Shown: positions 8,414-17,175, counted from the first letter of the stretch. The stretch is DNA of 64,000 nucleotides from CBDCBA01 sp965214125 (GCA_965214125.1 CBDCBA010000015.1:17237-81236), one strand, 5' to 3'. Numbers and translations are program-made. Notes: generated by a model from the sequence alone, not told the origin.

Positions 8414-9259
8414 GTGGACCCCGCCGCACGCGACTACCTCCTGAGCCTCCTCTTCGGCGTCATCGAGGGCCTCACCGAGTTCCTGCCCGTCAGTTCGACG
8501 GCCCACCTGCGTCTCGTCAAGGAGCCGCTGGGCCTGCTCGAGAGCGAGTACTGGAAGATGTACGACGTCGTCATCCAGCTCGGGGCGATCCTGGCCGTCG
8601 TGGTCTACTTCCGCGGGCGGATCATCGGATTTCTCAAGACATTTCCCAAGGGCGAGTCGGGCGATCGCACGGCCTTCACACACCCGCTGGCGCTCGTGAT
8701 GCTGGCGTTCTGCGTGACGGCGGGGCCGGCCTACCTGCTAAGCAAGGTCATCAAGGAGAACCTCGAATCGCTCTGGATCATGGGCGCCGCGCTGCTCTTG
8801 GGCGGCGTGGCGATGTGGGTGATCGACGCGATCTTCGGCAAACGCGGCAACACTGAGGCAATGGAACGGGTCCGACCCTGGCAGGCGGCAGTCGTCGGAG
8901 CGATGCAGATCCTCGCCGCAGTCTTCCCCGGCACCAGCCGCTCCATGAGCACCATCGCCGGCGGGCAACTTGCGGGAATGAGCCGCGCCACAGCGCTGGA
9001 GTTCAGCTTCTTCCTCGCCATCCCGACCATGTGCGCCGCCTGCGTCTTCGACCTGAAGGAAACGCTCGACAGCGGCCTGACCATGACCGGCCACCTCTGG
9101 GGCGTGCTGGCGGTCGGCTTCGTCGTCAGCTTCGTCGTCGCCTGGGGCGTGATCGCCTGGTTTATGGCCTGGGTGAAGAAGCACGGCTTCGTGCCGTTCG
9201 CAATCTACCGCATCGTGCTGGGCATCGGCGTGCTCGCTTGGGCGGCGTTCGGCGCCTGA
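8414..9259 (+). CDS. uppP: Undecaprenyl-diphosphate phosphatase
   Basis: Recycles the undecaprenyl carrier lipid for peptidoglycan synthesis and can give bacitracin resistance. About 281 residues with seven to eight membrane helices. Family motifs: G-V-I-E-G-L-T-E-F-L-P-V-S-S-T-A-H near the N-terminus, Q-L-G-A-I-L-A-V near residue 57, and P-G-T-S-R-S near 178, which together form the active site. I start at GTG 8414 (V-D-P-A-A-R-D-Y), the last start before the conserved first helix; the ATG at 8363 would add 17 charged residues. No clear ribosome site decides this. Confidence 0.93.
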   Translation: MDPAARDYLLSLLFGVIEGLTEFLPVSSTAHLRLVKEPLGLLESEYWKMYDVVIQLGAILAVVVYFRGRIIGFLKTFPKGESGDRTAFTHPLALVMLAFCVTAGPAYLLSKVIKENLESLWIMGAALLLGGVAMWVIDAIFGKRGNTEAMERVRPWQAAVVGAMQILAAVFPGTSRSMSTIAGGQLAGMSRATALEFSFFLAIPTMCAACVFDLKETLDSGLTMTGHLWGVLAVGFVVSFVVAWGVIAWFMAWVKKHGFVPFAIYRIVLGIGVLAWAAFGA

Positions 9260-9291
9260 ACGCGGTAGGATGACGGCCCCGGGAGGACTCA

Positions 9292-10524
9292 ATGGCCCTG
9301 AACATCCTGCGCGGCCTCTTCGTGCTGCTGATGGCGGCGGTCGGGTACTCATTCGTCGTCGCCGATCCCGAGACCGTCGGCGAGTTCCAGAGCGTCAACT
9401 GGCTCGCCCTGAGCGCCTCGCTCATCACGGCCACGGGGATGATCATCCTCGACATCGCCGCCGGCCGGCGCAAGCTGGTGGTCTTCAGCGCCATCGCCTT
9501 CGGCACGCTGATCGGGCTGGTCATCACCTACGCCCTGTCGCTCGGGGTGGCGTTGCTGATCAACACGTTCGTGCTGCCAGGCTCCGCCGACAACCCGGAG
9601 AACCGGGCGCTCATCAGCTTCACGACGCTGCTGATCGGGTGCGCGAGCTGCTACTTCGCCGTCAGCTTCATCCTGCAAACGAAGGACGATTTCCGGTTCA
9701 TCATCCCCTACGTCGAGTTCCGCCGCGACGCCCGCGGGAGCCGTCCGGCGCTGCTGGACACAAGCGTGCTGGTCGATGGGCGCATCACCCCGATCCTGGA
9801 GGCGGGCTTCCTCGACGTGCGATTTGTCGTGCCGCAGTTCGTCATCCGCGAATTGCAGCGCCTGGCCGACAGCGGCGACGAGCACAAGCGCGCCCGAGGC
9901 CGGCGTGGCCTGGACGTGCTCGACGACCTGCGCCACCGCGCGGGGGCGGACGTGCGGATCTACGAGCCCCACGAGGATGCCCACGGCGGCTCCGTCGACG
10001 CCGAACCTGACAACGGGGAGGGGAGTCCGGGCGGGTTGCGAGTCGACGACCGGCTGGTGCGGCTGGCGGACGAGCTCGATGCCAAGCTCGTCACGCTCGA
10101 CTTCAATCTGGCCAAGGTCGCCCGGCTGAGCGACGTGAGCGTGCTGAACTTCAACGATCTGGCCCTGGCGTTGCGGCCCGAAGCGCTGCCGGGCACGCCG
10201 CTGAGCGTGCAGGTCGAAAAGCCCGGCACCGGCGAGAACCAGGGCGTGGGCCACCTGCCCGACGGGACGATGATCGTCGTCGAGGGCGGCGCTGATCGCG
10301 TGGGCGGCACGGTGCAGGTGATCGTGCGCAACACCACCCAGACCGCCGCCGGCCGACTCATCTTCGCCAAGGTCATCAACGCCGAGGAGCCCGACGCTCG
10401 CGACGACGACGAGCCGCCCGCCCGCCGACGCCGACGACGCCTCCTTCCCAACCGCCGCCCCACCCCCCCCGCCGCCACCACCACCGACGGCGAACCGCAG
10501 CCGGCGTCCGAGCGCCCGTCGTAG
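9292..10524 (+). CDS. PIN/TRAM-domain integral membrane protein (YacL-like)
   Basis: 410 residues. Four transmembrane helices occupy roughly residues 1-130. A PIN domain follows, with L-D-T-S-V-L-V-D-G-R near 153, then V-I-R-E-L near 183 and L-D-V-L-D near 208, and V-T-L-D-F-N-L near 265. A TRAM domain (G-V-G-H-L-P-D-G-T-M-I-V-V-E-G near 320) ends at about 370, and an arginine/proline-rich tail follows. This is the architecture of Bacillus YacL and cyanobacterial relatives, thought to be membrane-bound RNA-binding nucleases. ATG 9292 follows a GGGAGGA site. It may be co-transcribed with uppP, 32 bases upstream. Confidence 0.88.
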   Translation: MALNILRGLFVLLMAAVGYSFVVADPETVGEFQSVNWLALSASLITATGMIILDIAAGRRKLVVFSAIAFGTLIGLVITYALSLGVALLINTFVLPGSADNPENRALISFTTLLIGCASCYFAVSFILQTKDDFRFIIPYVEFRRDARGSRPALLDTSVLVDGRITPILEAGFLDVRFVVPQFVIRELQRLADSGDEHKRARGRRGLDVLDDLRHRAGADVRIYEPHEDAHGGSVDAEPDNGEGSPGGLRVDDRLVRLADELDAKLVTLDFNLAKVARLSDVSVLNFNDLALALRPEALPGTPLSVQVEKPGTGENQGVGHLPDGTMIVVEGGADRVGGTVQVIVRNTTQTAAGRLIFAKVINAEEPDARDDDEPPARRRRRRLLPNRRPTPPAATTTDGEPQPASERPS

Positions 10525-10532
10525 GCTCGGCC

Positions 10533-11004
10533 GTGATCGAGGCGTTGCGCGACCAAACGCGGGATTTGCACGACCGCGTCGAGGCGAGCGGCTGGTGCCG
10601 ACGTGACGCGCGTTGCGTCGTACGGCCGCCTTCCCGCGAGAGGAGCCAAGTCGTTGCCAATGTGGAGATGATTGATGGCCGCCCCGTGACGATGGTCGGC
10701 GCCCAACGCCCCGGTGGAGGTGCGCATCCCCCGCCCGCTGCCGACGCTGCGGTGCGACCGCGTGGGCACGCGGGCCCTGCTGCAAAACCTGCTCTCCAAC
10801 GCCGCGAAGTACCGGCGCGACGACCACCCGGCCGGCGAGCGACCGCAAGTCCAGGTGACGTGGCGCGAGCCCGACGACGGCGGGCCGATCGAGGTCTCGG
10901 TGGCCGACAACGGCATCGGCATCAAGCCGCGCTACCACGATCGGATCTTCCAGATCATCAAGCGCTTCTATGCCGCGATCCGCCCCAAGTTGCCCGCAAC
11001 CTGA
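10533..11004 (+). pseudogene. Degenerate heme-oxygenase/bacteriophytochrome kinase remnant
   Basis: The first ~20 codons (M-I-E-A-L-R-D-Q-T-R-D-L-H-D-R-V-E) look like the start of a bacterial heme oxygenase. From about 10597 another frame reads A-D-V-T-R-V-A-S-Y-G-R-L and then hits TGA at 10669. A shifted frame continues with V-V-A-N-V-E-M, and from about 10700 the first frame resumes with I-P-R-P-L-P-T-L-R-C-D-R-V, N-L-L-S-N-A-A-K-Y and V-A-D-N-G-I-G-I: an HATPase domain of phytochrome-kinase type ending at 11004. I read this as an internal deletion joining two genes, plus frameshifts. The next 280 bases hold nothing recognisable. Confidence 0.55.
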
Positions 11005-11284
11005 CCCGGCGGACGGACCTTCCACGTCGTGCCCACATCACATCCACACGCAGCCGGACCAGTATTTTTCGCGACGCGGCTTGGAACCTCACGAGTGACC
11101 TTCAGCAGTCGCGGCCACGCGAGGTTCGCCTTGCCGGGGCTGCCCGCGGCGCGTGGCGAGCGGTGGTGGGAATTTGTAAACTTTGCGCGACGGGCCCGAT
11201 GGATCGGGCCCCCGTCCGACCGCGGCGCAGGAAGCGTCAACCCCCAGGTCGGCACGGCATGCACGGGCACCCGTTGGATTGGTC

Positions 11285-14113
11285 ATGCAAGCGCGAGCAC
11301 ACTCGGACCCGGTCGACGCTGTGGAACCGTCGGTGGTTGAACCGACCCCGTTGCGGCGGGTCGTCATCGCCGACGATAACCCGGACGATCGGGCGCTGAT
11401 CCGTCGCACGCTGCGGCAGGCAGTCGCGACACGCTTGGACATCCGCGAGGCCGAAGATGGCGAGGCAACGCTCGTCCTGCTGGCCGACGCCATGCCGGAC
11501 TGTCTACTGCTGGACATGCGCCTGCCCGACATGACGGGGATGGAGGTGCTGGCCGAGCTCCGCCGGCGCGGGGGCGGAGAGATGCCCTGCCCCGTCGTGA
11601 TCCTCACCGGCTCCGGCGAAGACCAACGCCCGCGTGACGTGCTGCGGGCGGGCGCGCAGGATTACATTGCCAAGGAGTGGCTGCGTCCCACGCTGCTGCT
11701 GCGCGTGGCCGAGAACGCGATCGAACGCTTCGCCCTCGACGCCCGCGACCGCGAACGAGCCGCGACGCTGGCGCGGAGCGAGGCGATGCTCCGCGACACG
11801 CTCGACGCGATCGGCACCTACGTCGGCGTGCTCGAGGTCGATGGGCGTATCACCCACGTCAACCGCTTGGCGCTGAAGGTGGCCGGGGTCGAGCCCGAGG
11901 AGGTCGTGGGGGTTCCCTTTACCCAAGCGCCGTGGTGGAGTCACAGCGAGCGTGCCCGTCGCTGCGTGACCGCGGCCATCGCCGAGGCCGCCGCCGGTCA
12001 TGTGGCGCAGGTGGAGACGACTTACCTCGGCTCCGGCGGCCGCCCCGGCGTGGTCGACTTCCGCGCCGCCCCCATGCGCGACGAGACAGGCCAGATCGTC
12101 CGGCTAATCGTCAGTGGCGTCGACGTGACCGCCCGCGTCAACGCCGAACGCCAACGCCGCGTTGCCCTGGAATCCTCCGGCATGGGGGTCTGGGAATTGG
12201 ACCTGGAGCACAATGCAATTTCTTGGGACGCACGCTGTCGCGACCTGTTCGGCCTGGGATGGGACGATCTGACGCTCGAGGAGGCGGTACGCCCCATCCA
12301 CCCCGACGATCTCGCGCGGGTCGAGACCGCCATTCGCGCCGCCACAGACCCCGAGGGCGACGGCAGATATGAGGCCGAGTACCGCGTGGTGGCACGTGAG
12401 GGCGAGCCGCCCACGTGGATTCGCGCCGTCGGCCGATGCCTGTTTCGCGAAGGCAACCATGGCGACCGCGAGACCAGCCGCGTGCCCGATCGGCTGACGG
12501 GGGTGATGATGGACGTCACCAAGCGCCGCGAGACCGAGGAGGCCGCCCAACGCGCCAACGCCGCAATCCTCGACAGCGAGCGTAACCTTCGCGCGATCAC
12601 CGGCAACGTGCCGGACATCATCGCCCGCTTCGACCGCGAGCTACGCCACGTCTTCGTCAACGACGCGATCCGAAAGACCACCGGCATCGCCCCCGCCGAG
12701 ATGCTCGGCCGCAGCAACCGCGAACTGGGCATGCCGGCGGACATGTGCAACGAGTGGGAGCCAAGCGTGCGGGCCGCCTTCGAGCGGGGCGAGCCGCAGT
12801 CGTGCGAGTTCACGTTCGCTGCGCCCGAGGGGGAACGGCATTTCGAGTCGCGAATCGTCCCCGAGTTCGGCGCCAACGGCGTGGTCGCGACCGTGCTGGG
12901 CATCACACGCGATGTGACGCATCGCAAGCGGATGGAGCAGCAACTGCGTGACTCGATGGAGGAGGCCGAACGCGCCAGCGCCGCCAAGGACCAGTTCCTG
13001 GCGGTGCTCAGCCACGAGTTGCGGACCCCGCTGACGCCGGTGTTGGCCGCCGCGGGCGAACTGGCGGGTCGCCGCGACCTGCCCAAAACGGTGCGCGAGG
13101 ACTTGGCGATGATCCGCCGCAACGTCCAGCTCGAGGCGCGGCTGATGGACGACTTGCTCGATTTGACGCGCGTGTCACGCGGCAAGCTCGAGTTGAACTT
13201 CGGCACCGTCGACGCCCACGAGAAGGCCGAGCGGGTGATGGAGATGGTCAGCGCCGAGGCCGAGAGCAAGCAGGTCACGCTGACGCTTGAGGCCGAGGCC
13301 GAGCACGCGGTTGTGTTGGCCGACGCCGCGCGACTACAGCAGATCCTGTGGAACCTGGTGAAGAACGCCGTCAAGTTCACCCCGCCTGGCGGCACGGTCT
13401 GGATCCGCACCACCAACCGGCGCGGCGGCGGCGCCGACGATCGGCTTCGCGTTGAGGTCCGCGACACCGGCACGGGCATCGACGCCGCCCTGCTGCCGCG
13501 CATCTTCGACGCCTTCGAGCAAGGCGGCGACGCCGTCACGCGGCAGTTCGGCGGGCTGGGGCTCGGGCTGGCCATCTGTAAGGTGCTCGTCGAGGCCCAC
13601 GGCGGCACGATCAACGCCCGCAGCGGCGGGCGCGGCAAGGGGGCGCATTTCCTCGTCGAACTGCCCATTGCCGCCCCGCCCGAACGGCCGGGCGCGGACG
13701 TCGAGCTCGCGCCCGGCCGCGACGGCTCCCGTTTGCACGTGCTGCTGGTCGAGGATCACCTCGACACCGCCCGCATCACCTCCCGCCTGCTCCGCCGCCG
13801 CGGTATGACCGTCCGAACGGCCGACAGCGTCGCCGGCGCGCTCCGCCGCGTTGGGGCCGAACGCTTCGACGTCATCGTCAGCGACCTGGGCCTGCCCGAC
13901 GGCAGCGGCCACGACTTTCTCCGCGAGGCCCGCGCCGCCGGCCTGACGACGCCGGCCATCGTCGTCAGCGGCTTCGGCACCGAACGCGACCGCGCCCAAA
14001 GCCGCGAGGTCGGTTTCTGCGAGCACCTGACCAAGCCCATCGACTTCGACCACCTCGTCGCCGCCATCCGCCGCGTCGCCGCACCGCCGCTCGCCGTCGC
14101 CACGGTCGGCTAA
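11285..14113 (+). CDS. Hybrid sensor histidine kinase with N- and C-terminal receiver domains
   Basis: 942 residues from ATG 11285 (M-Q-A-R-A-H-S). Domains in order: receiver (about 20-145; D-D-N-P-D-D, phospho-acceptor D in L-L-L-D-M-R-L, later K in I-A-K-E), three PAS-type sensor domains (about 165-275, 285-420, 440-560), HisKA with F-L-A-V-L-S-H-E-L-R-T-P-L near 580, HATPase with N-L-V-K-N-A-V-K-F, D-T-G-T-G-I and G-L-G-L-G-L-A, then a second receiver (V-E-D-H; D in V-S-D-L-G-L-P-D; K in L-T-K-P). No membrane helix is visible, so it is cytoplasmic. The receiver-first layout suggests it takes phosphate from another kinase, possibly the lost upstream phytochrome kinase. Confidence 0.92.
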   Translation: MQARAHSDPVDAVEPSVVEPTPLRRVVIADDNPDDRALIRRTLRQAVATRLDIREAEDGEATLVLLADAMPDCLLLDMRLPDMTGMEVLAELRRRGGGEMPCPVVILTGSGEDQRPRDVLRAGAQDYIAKEWLRPTLLLRVAENAIERFALDARDRERAATLARSEAMLRDTLDAIGTYVGVLEVDGRITHVNRLALKVAGVEPEEVVGVPFTQAPWWSHSERARRCVTAAIAEAAAGHVAQVETTYLGSGGRPGVVDFRAAPMRDETGQIVRLIVSGVDVTARVNAERQRRVALESSGMGVWELDLEHNAISWDARCRDLFGLGWDDLTLEEAVRPIHPDDLARVETAIRAATDPEGDGRYEAEYRVVAREGEPPTWIRAVGRCLFREGNHGDRETSRVPDRLTGVMMDVTKRRETEEAAQRANAAILDSERNLRAITGNVPDIIARFDRELRHVFVNDAIRKTTGIAPAEMLGRSNRELGMPADMCNEWEPSVRAAFERGEPQSCEFTFAAPEGERHFESRIVPEFGANGVVATVLGITRDVTHRKRMEQQLRDSMEEAERASAAKDQFLAVLSHELRTPLTPVLAAAGELAGRRDLPKTVREDLAMIRRNVQLEARLMDDLLDLTRVSRGKLELNFGTVDAHEKAERVMEMVSAEAESKQVTLTLEAEAEHAVVLADAARLQQILWNLVKNAVKFTPPGGTVWIRTTNRRGGGADDRLRVEVRDTGTGIDAALLPRIFDAFEQGGDAVTRQFGGLGLGLAICKVLVEAHGGTINARSGGRGKGAHFLVELPIAAPPERPGADVELAPGRDGSRLHVLLVEDHLDTARITSRLLRRRGMTVRTADSVAGALRRVGAERFDVIVSDLGLPDGSGHDFLREARAAGLTTPAIVVSGFGTERDRAQSREVGFCEHLTKPIDFDHLVAAIRRVAAPPLAVATVG

Positions 14114-14191
14114 AGCGGGTCGCACAACGGTTGCTCGTGTCGCTCCGGTGTGGACCGGCTACGAGAGCGGTTGAACTTCGTTCACAGCGAC

Positions 14192-14272
14192 TCTGGGGTA
14201 GCCGCGGAGCTTGCTCCGCGTGTCGGGGTCGTGTGAACGCCCGCGCGGAGCAAGCTCCGCGGCTACCCCAGA
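14192..14272. repeat. Dumbbell inverted repeat, type B
   Basis: Arms 14192-14220 and 14244-14272 form a perfect 29-bp inverted repeat with a 23-base spacer. Each arm carries GGTAGCCGC and its own palindrome (GCGGAGC-tt-GCTCCGC). Weaker nested symmetry extends outward: AGCGGTTG near 14166 pairs with CAACCGCT near 14289. The whole gap 14114-14541 between the kinase and the ribbon-helix-helix gene holds this element, the tail motif at 14299-14337, and no gene I can support. Confidence 0.9.
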
Positions 14273-14298
14273 CGCTACGGATTCGCTCCAACCGCTCG

Positions 14299-14337
14299 AA
14301 AACCGGAGCACACGCGAGCAAGCATCGTGCAAGCTGC
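14299..14337. repeat. Tail motif shared with the type A element at the window end
   Basis: AAAACCGGA, six variable bases, then 24 bases that match 63796-63819 except for one base (GCGAR-CAAGCATCG and onward). The spacing between the two parts is identical in both places. At 63781 the motif directly abuts the dumbbell repeat; here it starts 26 bases after the right arm. Confidence 0.7.
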
Positions 14338-14541
14338 TCTCACACCGGAGCGGGTTCGGGCGAGCGCGCAGTGACCTCCGCCCGGTGAAACGGTTCCTGG
14401 ACGCCGATGCTCCCGGTGCCGCGCTGTCGCGCCCTGCCGACACCTTCGCCACCACATCTTGGGGTCGGTAGCCTACGCCGGTGCAATGCACCGTGTTGCG
14501 GTGCGATATGTCTCAACCCGCCGTTCCGCGAAGCCGCCGCC

Positions 14542-14781
14542 ATGCCCGAGTCCCTTCCCCCACCGTCATCGGCCGATCGGCCCCCGCGCAAGCGGGCCGT
14601 GCGGCGGCGCAAGGTCGTCACGACCGTCAACCTCGAGCCGACCGTGCGCGCGTACCTCGACGTGCTGATGGCCCGGCACGACCGCGACCGCTCGTACCTC
14701 GTCAACGCCCTGATCAAGCAGCACATGCGCAACGAGTCGGCCGCCGATCTGCCGGCCCAATTCCCGCCGCAGGCCGACTAG
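14542..14781 (+). CDS. Small ribbon-helix-helix-like DNA-binding protein
   Basis: 79 residues from ATG 14542 (M-P-E-S-L-P). A basic N-terminus (R-K-R-A-V-R-R-R-K) leads into V-V-T-T-V-N-L-E-P-T-V-R-A-Y-L-D-V-L and a second helix R-S-Y-L-V-N-A-L-I-K-Q-H, matching a ribbon-helix-helix fold of the CopG/plasmid-regulator kind. It ends ten bases before the replication-initiator-like gene, so it may be a copy-number or rep repressor. The role is inferred from position only. Confidence 0.6.
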   Translation: MPESLPPPSSADRPPRKRAVRRRKVVTTVNLEPTVRAYLDVLMARHDRDRSYLVNALIKQHMRNESAADLPAQFPPQAD

Positions 14782-14791
14782 CTCGACGCCG

Positions 14792-15240
14792 ATGCCGCAG
14801 CGCGCGACGCCAGCCCTCTCCCCCGCCGCCGGCCACGAGGCCGCAGCGGACGGGCGCGCGCCCCACCACCAGCCCCACCAGCACAAGTTCGCCGGGTTTC
14901 GCCCGCTCGACGCGAACTACATCTACACGCCCAACCAGTTCTTCGAGGTCTGCCTGCCCCGCCACTCGCGCGGCTGCGTGCGACTCGTCGCCTACCTGCT
15001 GCGGCGGACGCTCGGCTGGCTCGGGCCCGACGGCCGGCCGATCGAGCAGAAGATCGCCGTGACCTGGCGCGAGCTCATCGCCGACGCCGGCATCAGCCGC
15101 GGCGCCATCGCCAAGGCGGTCGACGAAGCAACGGCGGCGCGGTTCATCAAGATCGTCACGAAAGGGCGCAGCAAGGCCGCCGGCACAAGCGCCCAAACCG
15201 CCCGCTACGAGCTGCGCTGGGACGACTCGGGCCAGTGGCA
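14792..15240 (+). pseudogene. Replication-initiator-like protein, N-terminal winged-helix part (frameshifted)
   Basis: From ATG 14792 the frame encodes a first winged-helix unit: Y-T-P-N-Q-F-F-E-V near residue 47, V-R-L-V-A-Y-L-L-R-R-T-L-G-W, then W-R-E-L-I-A-D-A-G-I-S-R-G-A-I-A-K-A-V and F-I-K-I-V-T-K-G ending near 140. After about codon 150 this frame turns into low-complexity arginine/serine-rich sequence with no stop until 16540, while sensible protein continues in the next frame from 15235. I take this as a one-step frameshift within one original gene; a sequencing indel is possible. No slippery heptamer is evident. Confidence 0.6.
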
Positions 15241-16617
15241 CGACGATCCCGCGACTTCCGCGGCTTCTTCACCGGCGAGGGGCGGCGCTCGCCGATTCCC
15301 GACGACTACTTCGACCAGGTCGTGCGCGACGAACCGCTCGCGACGGCGCGCGTGGTCGGCATCGTGCTGCGGCAGACGATCGGCTACCAGAACCAGTTCG
15401 GCGGGCGTCGGCAGCAGGCGAAGCTGTCGTTCAGCGACCTGCAACGCCGCTGCGGCATCGCCGACCGCAAGACGCTTTGCAAGAGCGTTCACAGCGCCCT
15501 CGACGCCGGCTATATCCGGCTCGCGCAAGCCGGCACGTTCGACCCCGACGCGGGCAAGACCAGCGCCGCCGCCGAGTACGGCGTGCGGTGGATCAGCGAC
15601 CACGGTTCAGAAACCCCACCGGCCAACCCAACGTCGTCGGTTCAGAAAACCCACCGGCGTGTCGCGGCGTGTCGGTTCAAAAATCCCACCGCGGCAACGG
15701 TTCAGAACCCCGACCGGCGACGGTTCAGAAAGCCCACCGGCGACGGTTCAATCGCCCCACCGCCCCCACATAAGGAAGAAAAGACACCTTCAAAACACAC
15801 TTGCAAACAACCCGACGCCGCGGTTGCTGTCGAGGCGATGCTTCGCGAGGTTGGGTTCGACGCCAGGGTCGCCGCGACGGTGGCGAAGTCGACGGAGGAG
15901 CAGGTTGTTCGCCGGCAGATCGCGTGGCTGCCGAGGCGGTCGGCGACGCGCAACCGGCTGGGCCTGCTCCGCCGCGCGATTGCCGAAGACTGGGCCGAGC
16001 CAACGGCGGCGGTCGAGGAGCAGTCATCGGCGGCGGACGCGGCGCGGGGGTTCTACGCCGGGCTGTCGGGCAACGACGCCGGCACGGTCGCCGAGCCGAC
16101 GGCCACCGATCTGCGCGCCGCCGACCGCCTGCTGGCCGCCCTGCCGTCGGGCGACGCCGAAGCGATCGGCCGAGCGTTTGGAGCGAGCGTGCGTCACGCG
16201 CGGCAGGCGTCGCCGGGCCCGGCCGCCCCGCCGTCGCTGGCATCGGCGACGCGGATGTACGGCGACCGCTTCGTCGCCGACCGCCGCGCGCGGCATCAGG
16301 CCGAGGCGAGTCGATCCGAAGACGATCGCCGCGCCGACCATCAACGCCAACACGCCGCGGCTTATCACGCCTACCTGCTTGCCCAGGAGCGTCGCCTGCA
16401 AGCCGAGCGTCCCGACGACTGGCGGCATTTCGAGGAGTGGCGGCAACGCCAGCGGGATCGCTACGCCGCCGCCCCGGCCTCGGCGCGCGACGCCCTGCTC
16501 GCCGCGTGGGCCACCGACGCGCAGCGGCACGACGACCTGATCGCCTTCTTTCGCGGGGAAATCAACGACTTCTGGGCGTGGGACAGCAGGGTGAACGCGA
16601 GCCCGTTCACCGGATGA
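15235..16617 (+). CDS. Replication-initiator-like protein, second winged-helix and C-terminal part
   Basis: 460 residues if started at GTG 15235. Residues ~20-100 repeat the fold of the upstream part: I-P-D-D-Y-F-D-Q-V-V, A-R-V-V-G-I-V-L-R-Q-T-I-G-Y, then L-S-F-S-D-L-Q-R-R-C-G-I-A-D and A-L-D-A-G-Y-I-R-L. Tandem winged helices are the layout of iteron-binding plasmid initiators (RepA/RepE/pi type). The segment coding residues ~124-178 contains six DNA repeats. The rest is charged and helical with no named domain. Downstream lie ParA and a partition partner, supporting a replicon role. Specific family uncertain. Confidence 0.55.
   Translation: MARRSRDFRGFFTGEGRRSPIPDDYFDQVVRDEPLATARVVGIVLRQTIGYQNQFGGRRQQAKLSFSDLQRRCGIADRKTLCKSVHSALDAGYIRLAQAGTFDPDAGKTSAAAEYGVRWISDHGSETPPANPTSSVQKTHRRVAACRFKNPTAATVQNPDRRRFRKPTGDGSIAPPPPHKEEKTPSKHTCKQPDAAVAVEAMLREVGFDARVAATVAKSTEEQVVRRQIAWLPRRSATRNRLGLLRRAIAEDWAEPTAAVEEQSSAADAARGFYAGLSGNDAGTVAEPTATDLRAADRLLAALPSGDAEAIGRAFGASVRHARQASPGPAAPPSLASATRMYGDRFVADRRARHQAEASRSEDDRRADHQRQHAAAYHAYLLAQERRLQAERPDDWRHFEEWRQRQRDRYAAAPASARDALLAAWATDAQRHDDLIAFFRGEINDFWAWDSRVNASPFTG
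15603..15765 (+). repeat. Six iteron-like direct repeats inside the rep-like gene
   Basis: Copies start at 15603, 15638, 15673, 15698, 15721 and 15744 (steps 35, 35, 25, 23, 23). Consensus CGGTTCAGAAANCCCACCGG with a final CG in most; the third has AAAAAT in the middle and the sixth is the most diverged. Steps of 35, 25 and 23 are not multiples of three, so the repeats move through different reading frames and encode different peptides. Selection is therefore at DNA level, as for iterons bound by a replication initiator. Confidence 0.75.
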
Positions 16618-16632
16618 ACACTTCAACACGTT

Positions 16633-16718
16633 GCGGTAGCTGCGGGGCTACGGCCCGCAGACTGTCTGCTTCAATAGTCCGCGACCAGAACTGCGGGCCG
16701 TAGCCCCGCAGCTACCGC
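16633..16718. repeat. Dumbbell inverted repeat, type C
   Basis: Arms 16633-16660 and 16691-16718 form a perfect 28-bp inverted repeat, spacer 30 bases. Arms contain GGTAGCTGC and an inner palindrome (CTGCGGGCC-gta-GCCCCGCAG type). It begins 16 bases after the rep-like stop codon. The whole stretch 16618-17175 between rep-like gene and parA has no supported gene and is filled with inverted repeats. Confidence 0.9.
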
Positions 16719-16778
16719 GAAGGGGTGATCTGCTACGACGCTCAAGCGCATCAGCAGCGTGCGACCAGACCGCTGAAC

Positions 16779-16879
16779 CAGTGTGGCTCCACACTGCCAT
16801 AGCAGTTCCCACGTTGTCTGTGTCGCCGCCAGCGAGGTGAAACGGTCCGCCACAGTGGGAGTGTGCCGGCACACTCCCA
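16779..16879. repeat. Hairpin pair upstream of parA (candidate centromere or origin element)
   Basis: CAGTGTGG-ct-CCACACTG at 16779-16796 is an 8-bp hairpin. At 16856-16879 lies a perfect 24-base palindrome, TGGGAGTGTGCC followed by its exact complement, without spacer. Both sit in the 558-base gap between the rep-like gene and parA, where plasmid partition sites are often found. Function is inferred from place and symmetry only. Confidence 0.5.
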
Positions 16880-17175
16880 TGCTGCTTGGGTGGACTGCAA
16901 GCCAGCGGTGACGCCGGCGGAGCGGGACGCATCTGCTGCGCTGGACCGTTGTAGCGTCGGAACGGGGCGACGCTGCAACGCTCTCGCCGCCCGCTGTATC
17001 GCTGCTGGAGCGGTGCGCACGCAGGCCACTATCCCGCAGAACCCGTGCAGCGCTACCCCGGCCGAACTGCGTAACCGCGTGCCACTCTGAAGTGATGGCG
17101 TTGGAGTGCTGGGCCGCATTGGTCCGATACTTCGAGAGACGCACGCCACCCGGCCCGCATGGAGGCACACCACCC

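Noticed and set aside
10533..11399. Continuous 288-codon open frame over the phytochrome remnant
   Set aside because: Only the first ~20 codons look real; the rest is out of frame with the kinase remnant, so I call a pseudogene.
15603..15765. CRISPR array
   Set aside because: Repeat-to-repeat steps of 23-35 bases leave almost no spacers, repeats are imperfect, and there are no cas genes.
14792..16540. 582-codon open frame taken as one protein
   Set aside because: After about codon 150 it is arginine/serine-rich nonsense while the neighbouring frame encodes a second winged helix.
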